Made by a program: the position numbers and the translations under genes
Part shown: in pieces, positions 45,351-54,076 of the stretch
Layout: every line of letters begins with the position of its first letter
How positions within the stretch are numbered: position 1 is the stretch's first letter
Source: JAMHWF01 sp048500255
GTDB lineage: Bacteria > Pseudomonadota > Gammaproteobacteria > Burkholderiales > Burkholderiaceae_C
Assembly (NCBI GenBank): GCA_048500255.1
Contig: JASNYH010000005.1
Location: 62,001-126,000 of the forward strand
Direction of reading: 5' to 3'
DNA length: 64,000 bases
The notes under the pieces: generated by a model
Told to the model about the DNA's origin: nothing
The model's database searches: none
What the model saw: only the letters and a program-made list of their open reading frames with translations

Positions 45351-45724
45351 ATGGCGCAGCATATGTCGAAACTTGCTACTGGACAAGTCGTTGATCGGCT
45401 GGGGCGGGCTAGGCCGAGGTCGGAGGTGGGCAGAGCTGGCACGCCGGCGGCCTGCTTCGGCTGCGCCGGCCACGTCAAGAGGTAGGCGCGATGGAGCGCT
45501 GCTCGACTACACCCGGAGCGTAGAAGCGTCGCTGTTTCGAACGCTTCTACGCTTGGCTTGTAGTGGCGCTGAACTCGCCGAGGCGAGGCATGCATCCGGC
45601 TGCTGTGGCAGCGGGGCGTCGGGTTAAGGGTCGCCGGCAGCGCTTAACTGAACCGCGACCGAAATCGCTTGCGCCGACAGGCACTTGGCGTGTCGCGGTT
45701 GCGACCGGACCAACGAAGTCCCGG
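45351..45724. other. Intergenic region with a long hairpin
   Basis: This 374-bp gap holds the presumed vapB promoter and operator near 45360-45400 and the hairpin at 45518-45552. I see no coding region with family support. Confidence 0.4.
45518..45552. repeat. Perfect 12-bp inverted repeat (hairpin)
   Basis: GCGTAGAAGCGT (45518-45529) is an exact inverted copy of ACGCTTCTACGC (45541-45552), with an 11-nt loop. No T-run follows on either strand, so a canonical terminator is doubtful. It may be a bidirectional terminator without a U-tract, an operator or the foot of a former mobile element. Confidence 0.7.
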
Positions 45725-46255
45725 CTACTTCACGCGGCGCAGAACGGGTTGACCCAGCCCCGGCTGTCGCGCCTGGCGCAGCGCCTCGATCAACGCGCGT
45801 TCGATGGCACGCCTTGCAAGGACTTGCCTCAGCAATCGCAGGCTGACCGCCCCGGGCGCACCGATCAACGTGGTCGCGAGCAGCCCCAGCGGCACGACAC
45901 CGCCGACCACTGCAAACGCCGCGATGCCGCCCACCCCGGCCAGCACCGCGGCCACCGCTTCGCACCGCCGCCAAAGCTGCGGCGGGTCGCTGCGCAGGTA
46001 GTTCACCGACTCCCCAGTCTGCAGGTTGTGCAGCGCCACCAGATCGCGGCCCATCAGCAGCGCCAGCACGCGGTGGCCGCGCCGCGCGGGCATCAGTGTG
46101 GTGTGGACGACGAACTTGAACTCGGGGCCCTGGTCGGCGGTGATCCACAGCTCGCGGCGTTCACGGGCGGGATACTGCTCGCACCAGCGCCGCGGCACGT
46201 TGATGAAGCGCTGGACCTCGGCCACCTGGCCGCTGACCCATCGGAAGTCGCGCAT
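45725..46255 (-). CDS. Membrane protein of unknown function
   Basis: This 176-residue protein has a hydrophilic N-terminal half with RRELWITADQGPEFKFVVHTTLMPARRGHRVLALLMGRDLVALHNLQTGESVNY (residues about 35-88). Two hydrophobic helices follow (AVLAGVGGIAAFAVVGGVVPLGLLATTLIG), then a basic C-terminus. It looks like a small membrane-anchored accessory protein of integrative elements. The family is unknown to me. Palindromes at 46386-46455 lie upstream of its start. Confidence 0.6.
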   Translation of the reverse strand: MRDFRWVSGQVAEVQRFINVPRRWCEQYPARERRELWITADQGPEFKFVVHTTLMPARRGHRVLALLMGRDLVALHNLQTGESVNYLRSDPPQLWRRCEAVAAVLAGVGGIAAFAVVGGVVPLGLLATTLIGAPGAVSLRLLRQVLARRAIERALIEALRQARQPGLGQPVLRRVK

Positions 46256-46385
46256 GGTCGGCTCCTCGTGTTGGACGGGTCACGGTGGCATGGCGATGGG
46301 CTGAATCAACCCGGTCAGGGCGGGGCCGAAGTCGGGTCTGCGCGGCTCTTGTGACACCCGAGGTTCACTGTGGTGATTGCCGGCA

Positions 46386-46399
46386 GTCACTCGAGTGAC
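46386..46399. repeat. 14-bp perfect palindrome GTCACTCGAGTGAC
   Basis: The sequence is its own reverse complement. It shares the TCAC/GTGA core with the inverted repeat 29 bp further right and with GTGACACC at 46351. The group lies 95-200 bp upstream of the gene starting at 46255 and suggests a multi-site protein-binding region. Confidence 0.7.
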
Positions 46400-46427
46400 A
46401 CCGTTTCGGCGTTTTCAGGGCAGTTTT

Positions 46428-46455
46428 CTGCAGTGACAGCCGGGTGTCACTGCAG
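46428..46455. repeat. 11-bp inverted repeat CTGCAGTGACA / TGTCACTGCAG
   Basis: Arms at 46428-46438 and 46445-46455 are perfectly complementary with a 6-bp spacer (GCCGGG). The core TGACA/TGTCA matches the palindrome at 46386 and the element at 46351. Confidence 0.7.
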
Positions 46456-47480
46456 TCGAACTTCGTGGGGTCGAAGGGCCTGCATTTGGCGGTCCGAACG
46501 AAGGCTTCGTGAGCCGCTTTGACCTGTTCATCCGAACCAGAGGCCAAGCCCCCGCATGTCAACCCCTGGCGTCGCACCGTTGCCGACGCCGAGCTGGACA
46601 TAGAGCCGCCTCACGTGGCATGTCAACGCCCACGCAAGCACACGCTTTCGGCGGCGCTTGGTGGTGGCAATGCCTGCTGAGTCGTTGACGCTGCCGACGC
46701 GCCCGGTGTCCACTGCAGGCTCCCGAAGGGCTCCTGGCCCTTGCTCATCGCGAGCGAACAGGCGTCGCAGTCGTTACCTGCCCTTGAAGCCCCGGTCCTC
46801 GAACCGGGCGTGCCGCGGCCCTGAGCCTGCGATCCCGAGGAAACCACTCGCGGAGCTGATGTCTGCGGCCTGCCGGCGTTGATCGCCGGGCGCTCCTGAA
46901 GCGCGCCGCTGACTGACCCATGGAGCGCTGGCACCTGATGCCTTGCGCCCGTGCCCGCCATCCGTTCGAGCTTCTGCCATGCCCTGGGGTGTTGCCCCGA
47001 GGCTGGCGCAGTGCCTGGTCGCCCTGGCCCCGTTGGGGGCCGCGGCCGGCGCTGGCTGCTCGTGCGCCTGACTCCGCCCCGGCATTTCGGTAAGGGGCGG
47101 CTCCAGCAGGTGGATGGCGACGCGAAAGCCATAGACCTGATCCATCGCAGCCAGCCAGGCCCGACCTGGCTGACGGCAGCGCCACGCCCTTGGAGGCCGG
47201 CGTTGCCACCCGCTCGCGCGTCGCGGAAACCCGTGCGCGGGCCGGATCAACCCCGTTCCCATTTTGAAGACCGACCGAGCTGGCGTTGTGCCTTGAAGGC
47301 GACGACGCCGGCGAACCCGGAGTAGGCGCAGCAGGCCGTGGCCGCCTGCCGCGCGACATCACAAGGCCACGCCAGGCCGGCGCGACGGAATCCGCGCCGG
47401 TCGGCGGCACAGCTGCGATTCCACCTTCAACCCGGCGCGTGCCTTTCGGGAGGGCGCGGGCCACTGTTCACGGAGGGCGT

Positions 47481-48677
47481 ATGCCTTCGCAACCCAACCG
47501 TCTGTTGATCCCTTCTTTCTCTTCATCCACCCCCCGCCCGCTGCCGCTGGGCGGCAAGGCCACGCCGAAGGCGCTGCGTCCGCGCGAGTGGGCCAGCTTG
47601 TCCAACGACGAGATCCTGTCGCGCTTCGTGCCCGGCAAGGCCAGCCCGCACACCGTGCTGGAGGTGCTGCTGAAGCTGCACAACATGGAGCACACGGCGC
47701 GCGCCAAGAGCGTGTCGTTCAAGACGCGGTACGAGCGGGCCAACTTCCTGCGCCACTTCTTCCGTGAGCTGGAGAGCCGCGGCGGCTTCAAGAAGGCGCC
47801 CGATCCGCGCAACCTGGGCCAGCGCCACATCCAGGCCGCGGTCGACCTGTGGCGCAAGGACGGGCTGAAGCCGTCCACCATCCAGACCTACCTCAGCTTC
47901 CTGCGCGGCCTGGCCGGCTGGCTGGGCAAGCCGGGCTTCATCCGGCGTCCGGCGTACTACGGGCTGGAGCTGGCCGAGTACCAGCGCAGCGGCATCAACG
48001 AGCGCGACAAGAGCTGGTCGGCGCAGGGCGTGGATGTCGATGGCCTGATCGACGAGGTGGCCGCCTTCGACCCCTACGTGGGCGGCATGCTGCGGCTGAT
48101 CCGTGCCTTTGGCCTGCGCAAGCGCGAGGCGATCATGTTCCGGCCCAACGAGTGCCTGGTGAACTTCGCCGACACCGGCCTGCCGCTGGCCGAGAAGCAG
48201 GGCGAGGAGTACGTGTGGATCCGCCAGGGCGCCAAGGGCGGTCGGCCGCGCTTCGTGCCGATGAACACGCCACGCCGCCGGCAGGCCGTGGCCAGCGCGC
48301 AGCGGATTGCCTTCTGGGACAGCCATGCCCACACGGGCGACCCTGACCGCGACCTGAAGCAGAACATGGTCCGCTTCGGCTACGTGCTTCGAAAGTTCGG
48401 CATCACGTCGCGCGGCCTGGGCATCACCGCCCACGGCCTGCGGCACGAGGCGCTGATCGAGGAGTACATCGCGATCACCGGCCAGGAACCGCCGCTGCGG
48501 GGCGGTGGGGAGGGGCTGACGCGGGAGCAGGAGGATGCGGCGCGGTTAGCGGTGAGCCGACTGGCTGGCCACAACAGGGGGCGCGCCTCGGCAGCATATT
48601 TAGGCGCCGTGCTGCACAAGAAGACGGGCGGGGCGAAGGGCTGCGGCAGTGCCTCGGATGCCGACCCTGCGGACTGA
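47481..48677 (+). CDS. Tyrosine-recombinase-type protein (Integrase_1 family)
   Basis: This 398-residue protein has an N-terminal core-binding-like domain (FKTRYERANFLRHFFRELESRGG and STIQTYLSFLRGLAGWLGKPGF). A C-terminal Integrase_1-type catalytic region includes LRLIRAFGLRKREAIMFRP (the first catalytic Arg region), an ITAHGLRHEALIEEYI motif (the HxxR region) and LAGHNRGRASAAYLGAVL (the terminal tyrosine). This family occurs on integrative elements in addition to the main integrase. The ATG has a GGAGGG element 5 bases upstream. Its exact role (resolution, regulation or a second recombination) is unknown. Confidence 0.8.
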   Translation: MPSQPNRLLIPSFSSSTPRPLPLGGKATPKALRPREWASLSNDEILSRFVPGKASPHTVLEVLLKLHNMEHTARAKSVSFKTRYERANFLRHFFRELESRGGFKKAPDPRNLGQRHIQAAVDLWRKDGLKPSTIQTYLSFLRGLAGWLGKPGFIRRPAYYGLELAEYQRSGINERDKSWSAQGVDVDGLIDEVAAFDPYVGGMLRLIRAFGLRKREAIMFRPNECLVNFADTGLPLAEKQGEEYVWIRQGAKGGRPRFVPMNTPRRRQAVASAQRIAFWDSHAHTGDPDRDLKQNMVRFGYVLRKFGITSRGLGITAHGLRHEALIEEYIAITGQEPPLRGGGEGLTREQEDAARLAVSRLAGHNRGRASAAYLGAVLHKKTGGAKGCGSASDADPAD

Positions 48678-48716
48678 TGCGGCACAGTGGCCGGTGACAG
48701 GGCCGGCTGCCGGCCT

Positions 48717-49640
48717 TCAGCTTGCCTTGGGCTCCTGCGCGTACAGCGGCGTCACGGTTCGGCACCGCTGTTCGACCTGGTGCGCGATGCGCTGAACGTC
48801 CTGCGCTGTCAGCGCTTGCGCCCCTCGCGACTTCAACAGGCCGGCCAGCTCCTTGCCGCTGAACACCCGAACCCGGCCGCGCCCGGTGCGCTCCACGAAC
48901 CAGCCGGGCAGCGCGATCACGGGCAGCACCGAGACCGGTGACCCGACGGCACTCGACAGCCACTTGGCCAACCAGGCAGCCTGGCGCTCGGCCTGCTCCA
49001 GCGGCTCCTTGGTCGTCCAGGTCGGAAACTTGAAGGTGTCGCCGTCGTAGACCACCGTGGCGTCGGCCTTGCCGCGGCCCTGATTCGGCTTGGTGAAGCC
49101 CTTGGTCTCGATGGCAAAGACACCCTCGGCGGCAACAACGACATGGTCGATGTTGAACTGATCCGCCGGCAGATCGTGGAAGGTGGCGGCCCCCTGGCGC
49201 ATCAGTTGATCGAGTTCCTGGCCGACCGCCACTTCGGCGTCGTAGCCCGCCTTCAGGTGGTCGAGCCGGGTGCCGGCCTTCAGCAGCTTGCGCAGCATGT
49301 AGGCGATGAACGCGATCGCGGCCACGGCGTAGACCGGCGCCAGGTGCGCCATTTGCGGCAGGCCGCGCAGGTGGCTCTGTGCCAGGAACAGCGCCAGCGC
49401 CAGCAGCGGCACCACCATCAACAGAACGAGGTCCCAGGTCAGATCGTTGTGGGCCTCGTCGAGCTGCTCGCGCAGCGAGTGGCCTGGACCGCGCAGCAGC
49501 GCGATGCCGATGGGAGAACGGCGGTTCTGCCGCGCCGTCGCCTTCCTGCGGATCAGGACGAAGAGGGCTGCGGCAGGCCCGGCGAAGCAGGCGGCGAGCA
49601 CGCCCAGGACGATGGCAATCTGGTTGGTGACCTCTCCCAT
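48717..49640 (-). CDS. NERD (nuclease-related domain) membrane protein
   Basis: This 307-residue protein has an N-terminal membrane span (residues 8-30) and two further hydrophobic helices (LVLLMVVPLLALALFLAQ and VYAVAAIAFIAYMLRKLL). A cytoplasmic NERD domain follows, with AGYDAEVAVGQELDQL, FNIDHVVVAAEGVFAIETKGF and a C-terminal LPVIALPGWFVERTGRGRVRVF. NERD domains resemble PD-(D/E)XK nucleases; the E, D and ExK positions are present here. Such proteins occur in defence islands and could act on incoming DNA at the membrane. It overlaps nothing and is 25 bp downstream of hipA. Confidence 0.85.
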   Translation of the reverse strand: MGEVTNQIAIVLGVLAACFAGPAAALFVLIRRKATARQNRRSPIGIALLRGPGHSLREQLDEAHNDLTWDLVLLMVVPLLALALFLAQSHLRGLPQMAHLAPVYAVAAIAFIAYMLRKLLKAGTRLDHLKAGYDAEVAVGQELDQLMRQGAATFHDLPADQFNIDHVVVAAEGVFAIETKGFTKPNQGRGKADATVVYDGDTFKFPTWTTKEPLEQAERQAAWLAKWLSSAVGSPVSVLPVIALPGWFVERTGRGRVRVFSGKELAGLLKSRGAQALTAQDVQRIAHQVEQRCRTVTPLYAQEPKAS

Positions 49641-49665
49641 GGATACGTCTTCCCTGCGGCTGCCG

Positions 49666-50922
49666 TTACGTGGTCAGGCGCGACGCCAGCTTCTTGGTGG
49701 TGGACGACACGAAGCGCTCGAGCCGCTCGGCCAGCGTGCGCGCCGATGGTGTGAGTGCCGGCGCGATCTCGTGCGCGGCCTGTTCGATGGCGGCTGGCAC
49801 GCGGTCGGCCATGTCGCGCGCCTGCTGGGCCAGGAAGCGCGTTTGCATGCCGAGCTGCCGGGCCATCAGCGCCATGTGCTCGGCGCCCATCTCGCCCGGC
49901 CGGACTTCGCCGCCGATGGCGAAGGCGAACTCGGTCGACAGGCCAGGGTACAGCCGCGTGCACATCAGGTCGTAGAACGGCGTCAGCGTCACGCCCCGTC
50001 CGGGCACGCTGTAGATCGACAGGTTCTTGGCGTGGCTGTCGTTGTTGCCGACGTAGAGGTTGAAGAACACCCAGCGCACCAGGTGGCGCAGGTCGACGGC
50101 GGGCTGCGCGCTGTAGCGGCGGATCAGTTCGGCGCAAGCGGCCAGGCCCGGGCCGCCTTCCTTCTCGTACTTCCGGTCCGACACCGTGCCGGCCAGCTGG
50201 CACAGGTCGTACTGCACCAGCCGGGCCAGCGTGCCATCGGCGCGAAGCTGGCGGTCGAAGCGGCGCACGACGCAGGCTTCGGTGTGCGGTTCGTAGAAGA
50301 CTTCGGCGGTCGGTAGGCCAGCCAACGCCGCGGCTCGCATCACGATGGTCTCGTTCGCGGCCGAGTGCCACACCTTGGCCAGGCGGCGGATGTTGGGTTT
50401 GAGGATGTGCGTGGACGGCGAGGTGCCTTTGGGCAGCTGCGGCACGCCGTCGTCGAAGATCGCCAGACTGGTCTTATCCTGGGCCCCGGCCAGCGAGATC
50501 CGCGCGCCTTGCTCGTGGATGTCGATCGCCGAGGCCGAACGCTTGGCCAGGACGGCTGCAATGGCCTCCCACGTCGTGGCCTCGTAGCGCGGCGGCTCCG
50601 GCGTCTGCCCCGGCGCGACCAGCACGAAGGCTCCCGCAGTGTCGCCCGCCACCTCCAGCAGCAGCGAGAAGAGGGTGGACGCCTTGCGCTGCGCGGCCAG
50701 GTAGTCGCGCAGTTCGCCCTCGGGCAGCAGGTTCTCGAAGAAGGCCTGCACCTCGGGCGTGGTCTGCCGGCCGGGCTGCAGCGGGATGGCCGCCAGCGAC
50801 ATGCGTTGGGTACCGGTCAGCCAGCCAGGCGCGTACTCGAAGGCCAGCGGCGCGCTGTCATACACAGCGCCGACCAGGTCGCTGCCGTAGTACACGTCCA
50901 GCCGGTCGGGCCGTGGCTGCAT
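49666..50922 (-). CDS. hipA: HipA-family serine/threonine kinase toxin
   Basis: This 418-residue kinase phosphorylates targets such as glutamyl-tRNA synthetase in E. coli HipA, leading to growth arrest. Visible parts are the ARISLAGAQDKTSLAIFDDG segment with the phosphate-binding loop. HILKPNIRRLAKVWHSAANETI is the ATP-binding region. The catalytic DSHAKN motif reads NNDSHAKNLSIYS and the DFD-like motif FYDLMCT. The start used is the ATG at 50922; a GTG 3 bases upstream is an alternative. It follows the HipB gene by 10 bp. Confidence 0.92.
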   Translation of the reverse strand: MQPRPDRLDVYYGSDLVGAVYDSAPLAFEYAPGWLTGTQRMSLAAIPLQPGRQTTPEVQAFFENLLPEGELRDYLAAQRKASTLFSLLLEVAGDTAGAFVLVAPGQTPEPPRYEATTWEAIAAVLAKRSASAIDIHEQGARISLAGAQDKTSLAIFDDGVPQLPKGTSPSTHILKPNIRRLAKVWHSAANETIVMRAAALAGLPTAEVFYEPHTEACVVRRFDRQLRADGTLARLVQYDLCQLAGTVSDRKYEKEGGPGLAACAELIRRYSAQPAVDLRHLVRWVFFNLYVGNNDSHAKNLSIYSVPGRGVTLTPFYDLMCTRLYPGLSTEFAFAIGGEVRPGEMGAEHMALMARQLGMQTRFLAQQARDMADRVPAAIEQAAHEIAPALTPSARTLAERLERFVSSTTKKLASRLTT

Positions 50923-50932
50923 CACGTGCCCC

Positions 50933-51217
50933 TCAGAGCGCCGAGGTCGAACGAGAGGCCTTGGTGCGCACCACCACCTCCAGGCCCAGCAGGTCCATCA
51001 GGTCCAGCACCTTCTGCAACTGCACCGTCGGCTTCCCGTTCTCCAGGTCCACGATGAAGCGGTTGCCGGTGTTGCCCAGGCCCGCCAGGTCGAGCTGCTT
51101 CAGGTCCAGCCGCTTGCGCTGCTCGCGGATGACGGCGCCCAGCTCGACGGAGGAGCGGATGGGCGTCTCTGCATCATTGAAGTGACCGAGCGGTAAGTCT
51201 TGGACCGAGGGCGGCAT
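50933..51217 (-). CDS. hipB: HipB-family XRE antitoxin
   Basis: This 94-residue protein has an XRE-type HTH (VELGAVIREQRKRLDLKQLDLAGLGNTG, then FIVDLENGKPTVQLQKVLDLMDLLGLEVV). The HTH starts at about residue 24. HipB binds HipA and represses the operon. It is encoded directly upstream of hipA. Three operator-like sites flank its start and one lies within its own first codons. Confidence 0.9.
   Translation of the reverse strand: MPPSVQDLPLGHFNDAETPIRSSVELGAVIREQRKRLDLKQLDLAGLGNTGNRFIVDLENGKPTVQLQKVLDLMDLLGLEVVVRTKASRSTSAL
51183..51196. promoter_or_regulatory. HipB operator-like site 1
   Basis: TGACCGAGCGGTAA matches the near-palindromic pattern TKACYKWKCGGTMA. It lies within codons 8-12 of hipB, 50 bp from the next copy. 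Confidence 0.65.
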
Positions 51218-51232
51218 GGCAGGCGCTCGAAG

Positions 51233-51246
51233 TTACCTTTCGGTCA
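51233..51246. promoter_or_regulatory. HipB operator-like site 2
   Basis: TTACCTTTCGGTCA follows the same pattern. It is 16 bp upstream of the hipB start and exactly 50 bp from sites 1 and 3. Confidence 0.65.
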
Positions 51247-51282
51247 TTTTCTGTGTCGATCTGCTGGAGGTCAAGCGCAAAG

Positions 51283-51296
51283 TGACTGATCGGTAA
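51283..51296. promoter_or_regulatory. HipB operator-like site 3
   Basis: TGACTGATCGGTAA is the third copy, 66 bp upstream of hipB and 27 bp downstream of the end of the TOTE-type helicase gene. Three sites with identical 50-bp spacing suggest looping or cooperative HipB binding. Confidence 0.65.
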
Positions 51297-51322
51297 TCCG
51301 TGGTGTGGACTTCACAGGCGCG

Positions 51323-53710
51323 TCAATCGTCCGGATCGAAGAGGCCCGACGCCGATGGGATCACCCGATACCCCATGGCCTGATACCCGCGCTGGCGCCG
51401 TTCCCACATCCGAAGCAGGGCGGGATGCCCCTCGTCGACGAAGTCGACGATTCGGACGCTGCTCTTGCTGGCGTGCTCACGGTGCAAGCGGCCGGCGTAC
51501 TGCGCAAGCGTGCCCTTCCAGGAGATGGGCATCGCCAGTACCAGGGTGTCGAGGGGCGCATGGTCGAAGCCTTCGCCGACCAGCCTGCCCGTCGAAAGCA
51601 GCACCCGCGGAGCATCGGCAGGCAGCGCTTCCAGTTCCTGAAGCAGCGTAGCCCGCTGCTTCGCCGACATCCGGCCGTGCAGCACGAACAGTGGTGACAC
51701 CCGCGTGCCCAGCGCCTGGCGCAGGGCGTCGAGGTGCTCCGTCCGCTCGGTCAGGACCAGGACCTTGGCTCCGGCGGTGAATGCAGCTGTCACCTCGTCG
51801 GCCACCTGGGCAGTCCGCGCGGCATCCGAGGCGATGACCTGGAACACCTGCTGGATCGGCGCGTCGTCGGCTGCTGCCACGCGAGCGCTCAGGTATTGTG
51901 GAACGATCTCCAGAGTCTGAGGCGCCCCTGCAGGCTTCTCCGCGGTGTGCCGCGTCGGGCCACACTGCATGAAGATGATGGGCTGCCGGCCGTCGCGGCG
52001 GATCGGCGTGGCCGTCAACCCGAGGACGTACTTCGCCTTGGCCCGCTTCAGGATCGCCTCGAAGGAGAACGCCGAGAGATGGTGGCACTCGTCCACCACG
52101 ATGTGTCCATAGTCCTCGACCAGCGCGTTGACTTCGCCCTGGCGGCACAGCGACTGCATCAAGGCGATGTCGATCTGCCCGGTGGGCTTCGACTTGCCGA
52201 CGCCGATCGCGCCGATGTTGGGTCGGCCCTGATTTGCGTCGCTGGCCTCGGCCAGGAAGGTCTGCAGCCGTTCCCGCCACTGCCGCAACAGCTCGGCCCG
52301 GTGGACCAGGATCAAGGTGTTCACGCCCCGTGCGGCGATCAGCGCTGCTGCGGTCACCGTCTTGCCGAAGGCGGTTGGCGCGCACAAGACACCCGTGTCG
52401 TGGGCCAGCATGGCGTCGACTGGGTGCTGCTGGTCGAGCCGGAGCGCGCCACGGAACTGCACTTGCAGCGCCGTCCCGGCCGATCGCTCGTCCTGCAGCT
52501 CGGGCCGGATGCCGTTCTCGCGCAGCAAGGTGAGCGCTGCTTCGAGGCATCCGCGCGGCAGGGCAATGTGCTGGGGAAAGTTCTCGGCGCAGCCGATGAC
52601 CCGGGGCTCGTCCCACACCGGAAGGCGCATGGCCTGCGCCTTGTAGAACTCGGGGTTCTGGAACGCGGCCAGGCGGATCAGGCGGTTGGCCAGCGGCTGC
52701 GGCAAAGCGGCCTTCTCGAAGTACACCATGTTGGCCAGCGTGATCTTCAAAGAGGCTGGCATTGGGCCGGGCAGGCGGCTGTACGCTGGCTCCTGCCGAC
52801 GCCACGGCGTGGCCTGGTCTTCGCTGTCGATGAAGGTCACGTCGAGGGGATGACGGCCGCCCGTGGCGCGCAGGATCGTGGGCTCGATGTCTGCCGGCTG
52901 CATCTTTGGCAGGCCGGCCAGGAAGGCCCACTGGTCGTCGTAGGGCTGCAAGGCACGGTCGACGAAGACGCTGCCTCCGCGTTCGCGGGGCGCCTTCTGC
53001 AGCGGCAAGGCGATGAGGTTGCCGAAGCCTCCCTTCGGCATCGTGTCCTGGTTCGGAAACAGCCGGTCGTAGGAGCTGAGCTTCAGTTGGCGGGTGCGTG
53101 CACAGGTGTGACTGATCAGTGCCGTGCCCAGCCTCCGGGCATCGCGTGCCGACACCCGGGCGCTGAAGAAGATCCAGGCATGCGCTCCATTGCCTGAGCG
53201 GGAGACTTCGAGTGCGACCGGCACGCCCAGCGCATCGCAGGAGCCGGCGAAGGCGCGGGCGTCTTCGCGCCACTCCGCATCGTCGAAGTCGACGGCCAGG
53301 AAGTGGCAGGTGTCATCGGTCAGAAGCGGATACACCCCTACGGTGTGCCGGCCGGCGAGGTGGTCGAAGACCGTCTGGCCCGTGACCGGGATCAGCGCAC
53401 GGTGCTCGCAGTCGCCGCACTTGATCCGCGGCTTCTCGCAGATGCCGGCCCGCCACTCGTTCGCGCATGCTGGTGAGTAGCCCGACTTGCCGGCCTTGCT
53501 CTCCCAGCGGATCGGGTACACGTCTTCCCGGCCGCGGAACAGGCTGGCGAAGAGCTTCACCTTCTCGTCGGTTCCGAGCCGCGCGAGCCGTTCGGTGGTC
53601 GTCGCGGGATCGGGCGGCTGCCACGCGATGCCGTGCTCGGCGAGCAATTCGCGCAGCTGGCGGTTCTCAGCCAAGAGCCGGTTCAGCTCCTCGCGCTCGT
53701 CGCCGGTCAT
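51323..53710 (-). CDS. TOTE-type archaeo-eukaryotic primase-helicase fusion
   Basis: This 795-residue protein joins an AEP primase domain to an SF2 helicase. A coiled N-terminus is followed by a cysteine cluster (YSPACANEW, GICEKPRIKCGDC). The primase domain has FLAVDFDDAEW (catalytic acidic pair), SRSGNGAHAWIFF (catalytic His) and SYDRLFPNQDTMPKGGFGNLIALP. The helicase has Walker A CAPTAFGKTVTAAALIA, the DEAH-type box VVDECHHLS and GLTATPIRRDGRQP, ending with motif VI AGRLHREHASK. This architecture is known from TOTE conflict systems, which are thought to act in DNA repair or defence within mobile DNA. It is encoded between HipBA and ParDE. Confidence 0.88.
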   Translation of the reverse strand: MTGDEREELNRLLAENRQLRELLAEHGIAWQPPDPATTTERLARLGTDEKVKLFASLFRGREDVYPIRWESKAGKSGYSPACANEWRAGICEKPRIKCGDCEHRALIPVTGQTVFDHLAGRHTVGVYPLLTDDTCHFLAVDFDDAEWREDARAFAGSCDALGVPVALEVSRSGNGAHAWIFFSARVSARDARRLGTALISHTCARTRQLKLSSYDRLFPNQDTMPKGGFGNLIALPLQKAPRERGGSVFVDRALQPYDDQWAFLAGLPKMQPADIEPTILRATGGRHPLDVTFIDSEDQATPWRRQEPAYSRLPGPMPASLKITLANMVYFEKAALPQPLANRLIRLAAFQNPEFYKAQAMRLPVWDEPRVIGCAENFPQHIALPRGCLEAALTLLRENGIRPELQDERSAGTALQVQFRGALRLDQQHPVDAMLAHDTGVLCAPTAFGKTVTAAALIAARGVNTLILVHRAELLRQWRERLQTFLAEASDANQGRPNIGAIGVGKSKPTGQIDIALMQSLCRQGEVNALVEDYGHIVVDECHHLSAFSFEAILKRAKAKYVLGLTATPIRRDGRQPIIFMQCGPTRHTAEKPAGAPQTLEIVPQYLSARVAAADDAPIQQVFQVIASDAARTAQVADEVTAAFTAGAKVLVLTERTEHLDALRQALGTRVSPLFVLHGRMSAKQRATLLQELEALPADAPRVLLSTGRLVGEGFDHAPLDTLVLAMPISWKGTLAQYAGRLHREHASKSSVRIVDFVDEGHPALLRMWERRQRGYQAMGYRVIPSASGLFDPDD

Positions 53711-53758
53711 CGGGCGCCTTGCATCGACCGCAGGATCGGTCGGCCACGGAGCGAGTCT

Positions 53759-54076
53759 TCAGTCGACATCCTGGAGGATCGCGAGGATGTCTTGTCGGTC
53801 GCCGACAAGGCGAACGACATCGAGATGATCGGGTGCCTCGAAGTAGAGCCACTGCATCGGGAACCCGGCGACTCGCCAGGATCGCAAACCTGGGATGTCG
53901 CACAACTGGCCCAGCCGGGGAGAGCCCATGGAGGGCATGCGTTCGATCGGCTCGAGCGCAGCGATGGCGGCGTCGAACATTCGCTCGCCCAGAGCCAGTC
54001 CACCTTCCTGGGCGTAGTAGCGCGCCGCCTCGACCAAGTCCGCTTCGGCGCGGGGCCGAAGGTGAGCGGGCTTCAA
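53759..54076 (-). CDS. parE: ParE/RelE-family toxin
   Basis: This 105-residue toxin of the RelE/ParE superfamily has HLRPRAEADLVEAARYYAQEGGLALGERMFDAAIAALE and a C-terminal core FPMQWLYFEAPDHLDVVRLVGDRQDI. The start is a TTG that overlaps the antitoxin stop (TTGA), inferred because no ATG or GTG precedes the fold. ParE toxins inhibit gyrase; RelE-type ones cut mRNA, and the sequence does not separate the two with certainty. Confidence 0.85.
   Translation of the reverse strand: MKPAHLRPRAEADLVEAARYYAQEGGLALGERMFDAAIAALEPIERMPSMGSPRLGQLCDIPGLRSWRVAGFPMQWLYFEAPDHLDVVRLVGDRQDILAILQDVD

Larger units (their letters stand above)
46256..47480. other. 1.2-kb region without a supported gene; palindrome cluster
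   Basis: No frame here shows family-like sequence. Overlapping minus-strand frames at 46745-47464 and 46774-47262 are compositionally odd (Arg, Gly, Ser and Ala rich) and could be remnants of a former gene. The left part (46349-46455) holds a dense set of TGTCACT/AGTGACA palindromes. The region may contain an origin, an operator or a decayed gene. Confidence 0.5.

Noticed and set aside
46365..46601. A 78-codon minus-strand frame over the palindromes
   Set aside because: It overlaps the repeat cluster, has no ribosome-binding site of note and shows no family pattern.
46745..47464. A 239-codon minus-strand frame in the gap before the Integrase_1 gene
   Set aside because: Composition is unlike a normal protein, overlapping frames are equally open, and no motif is visible. 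It is kept only as a possible remnant.
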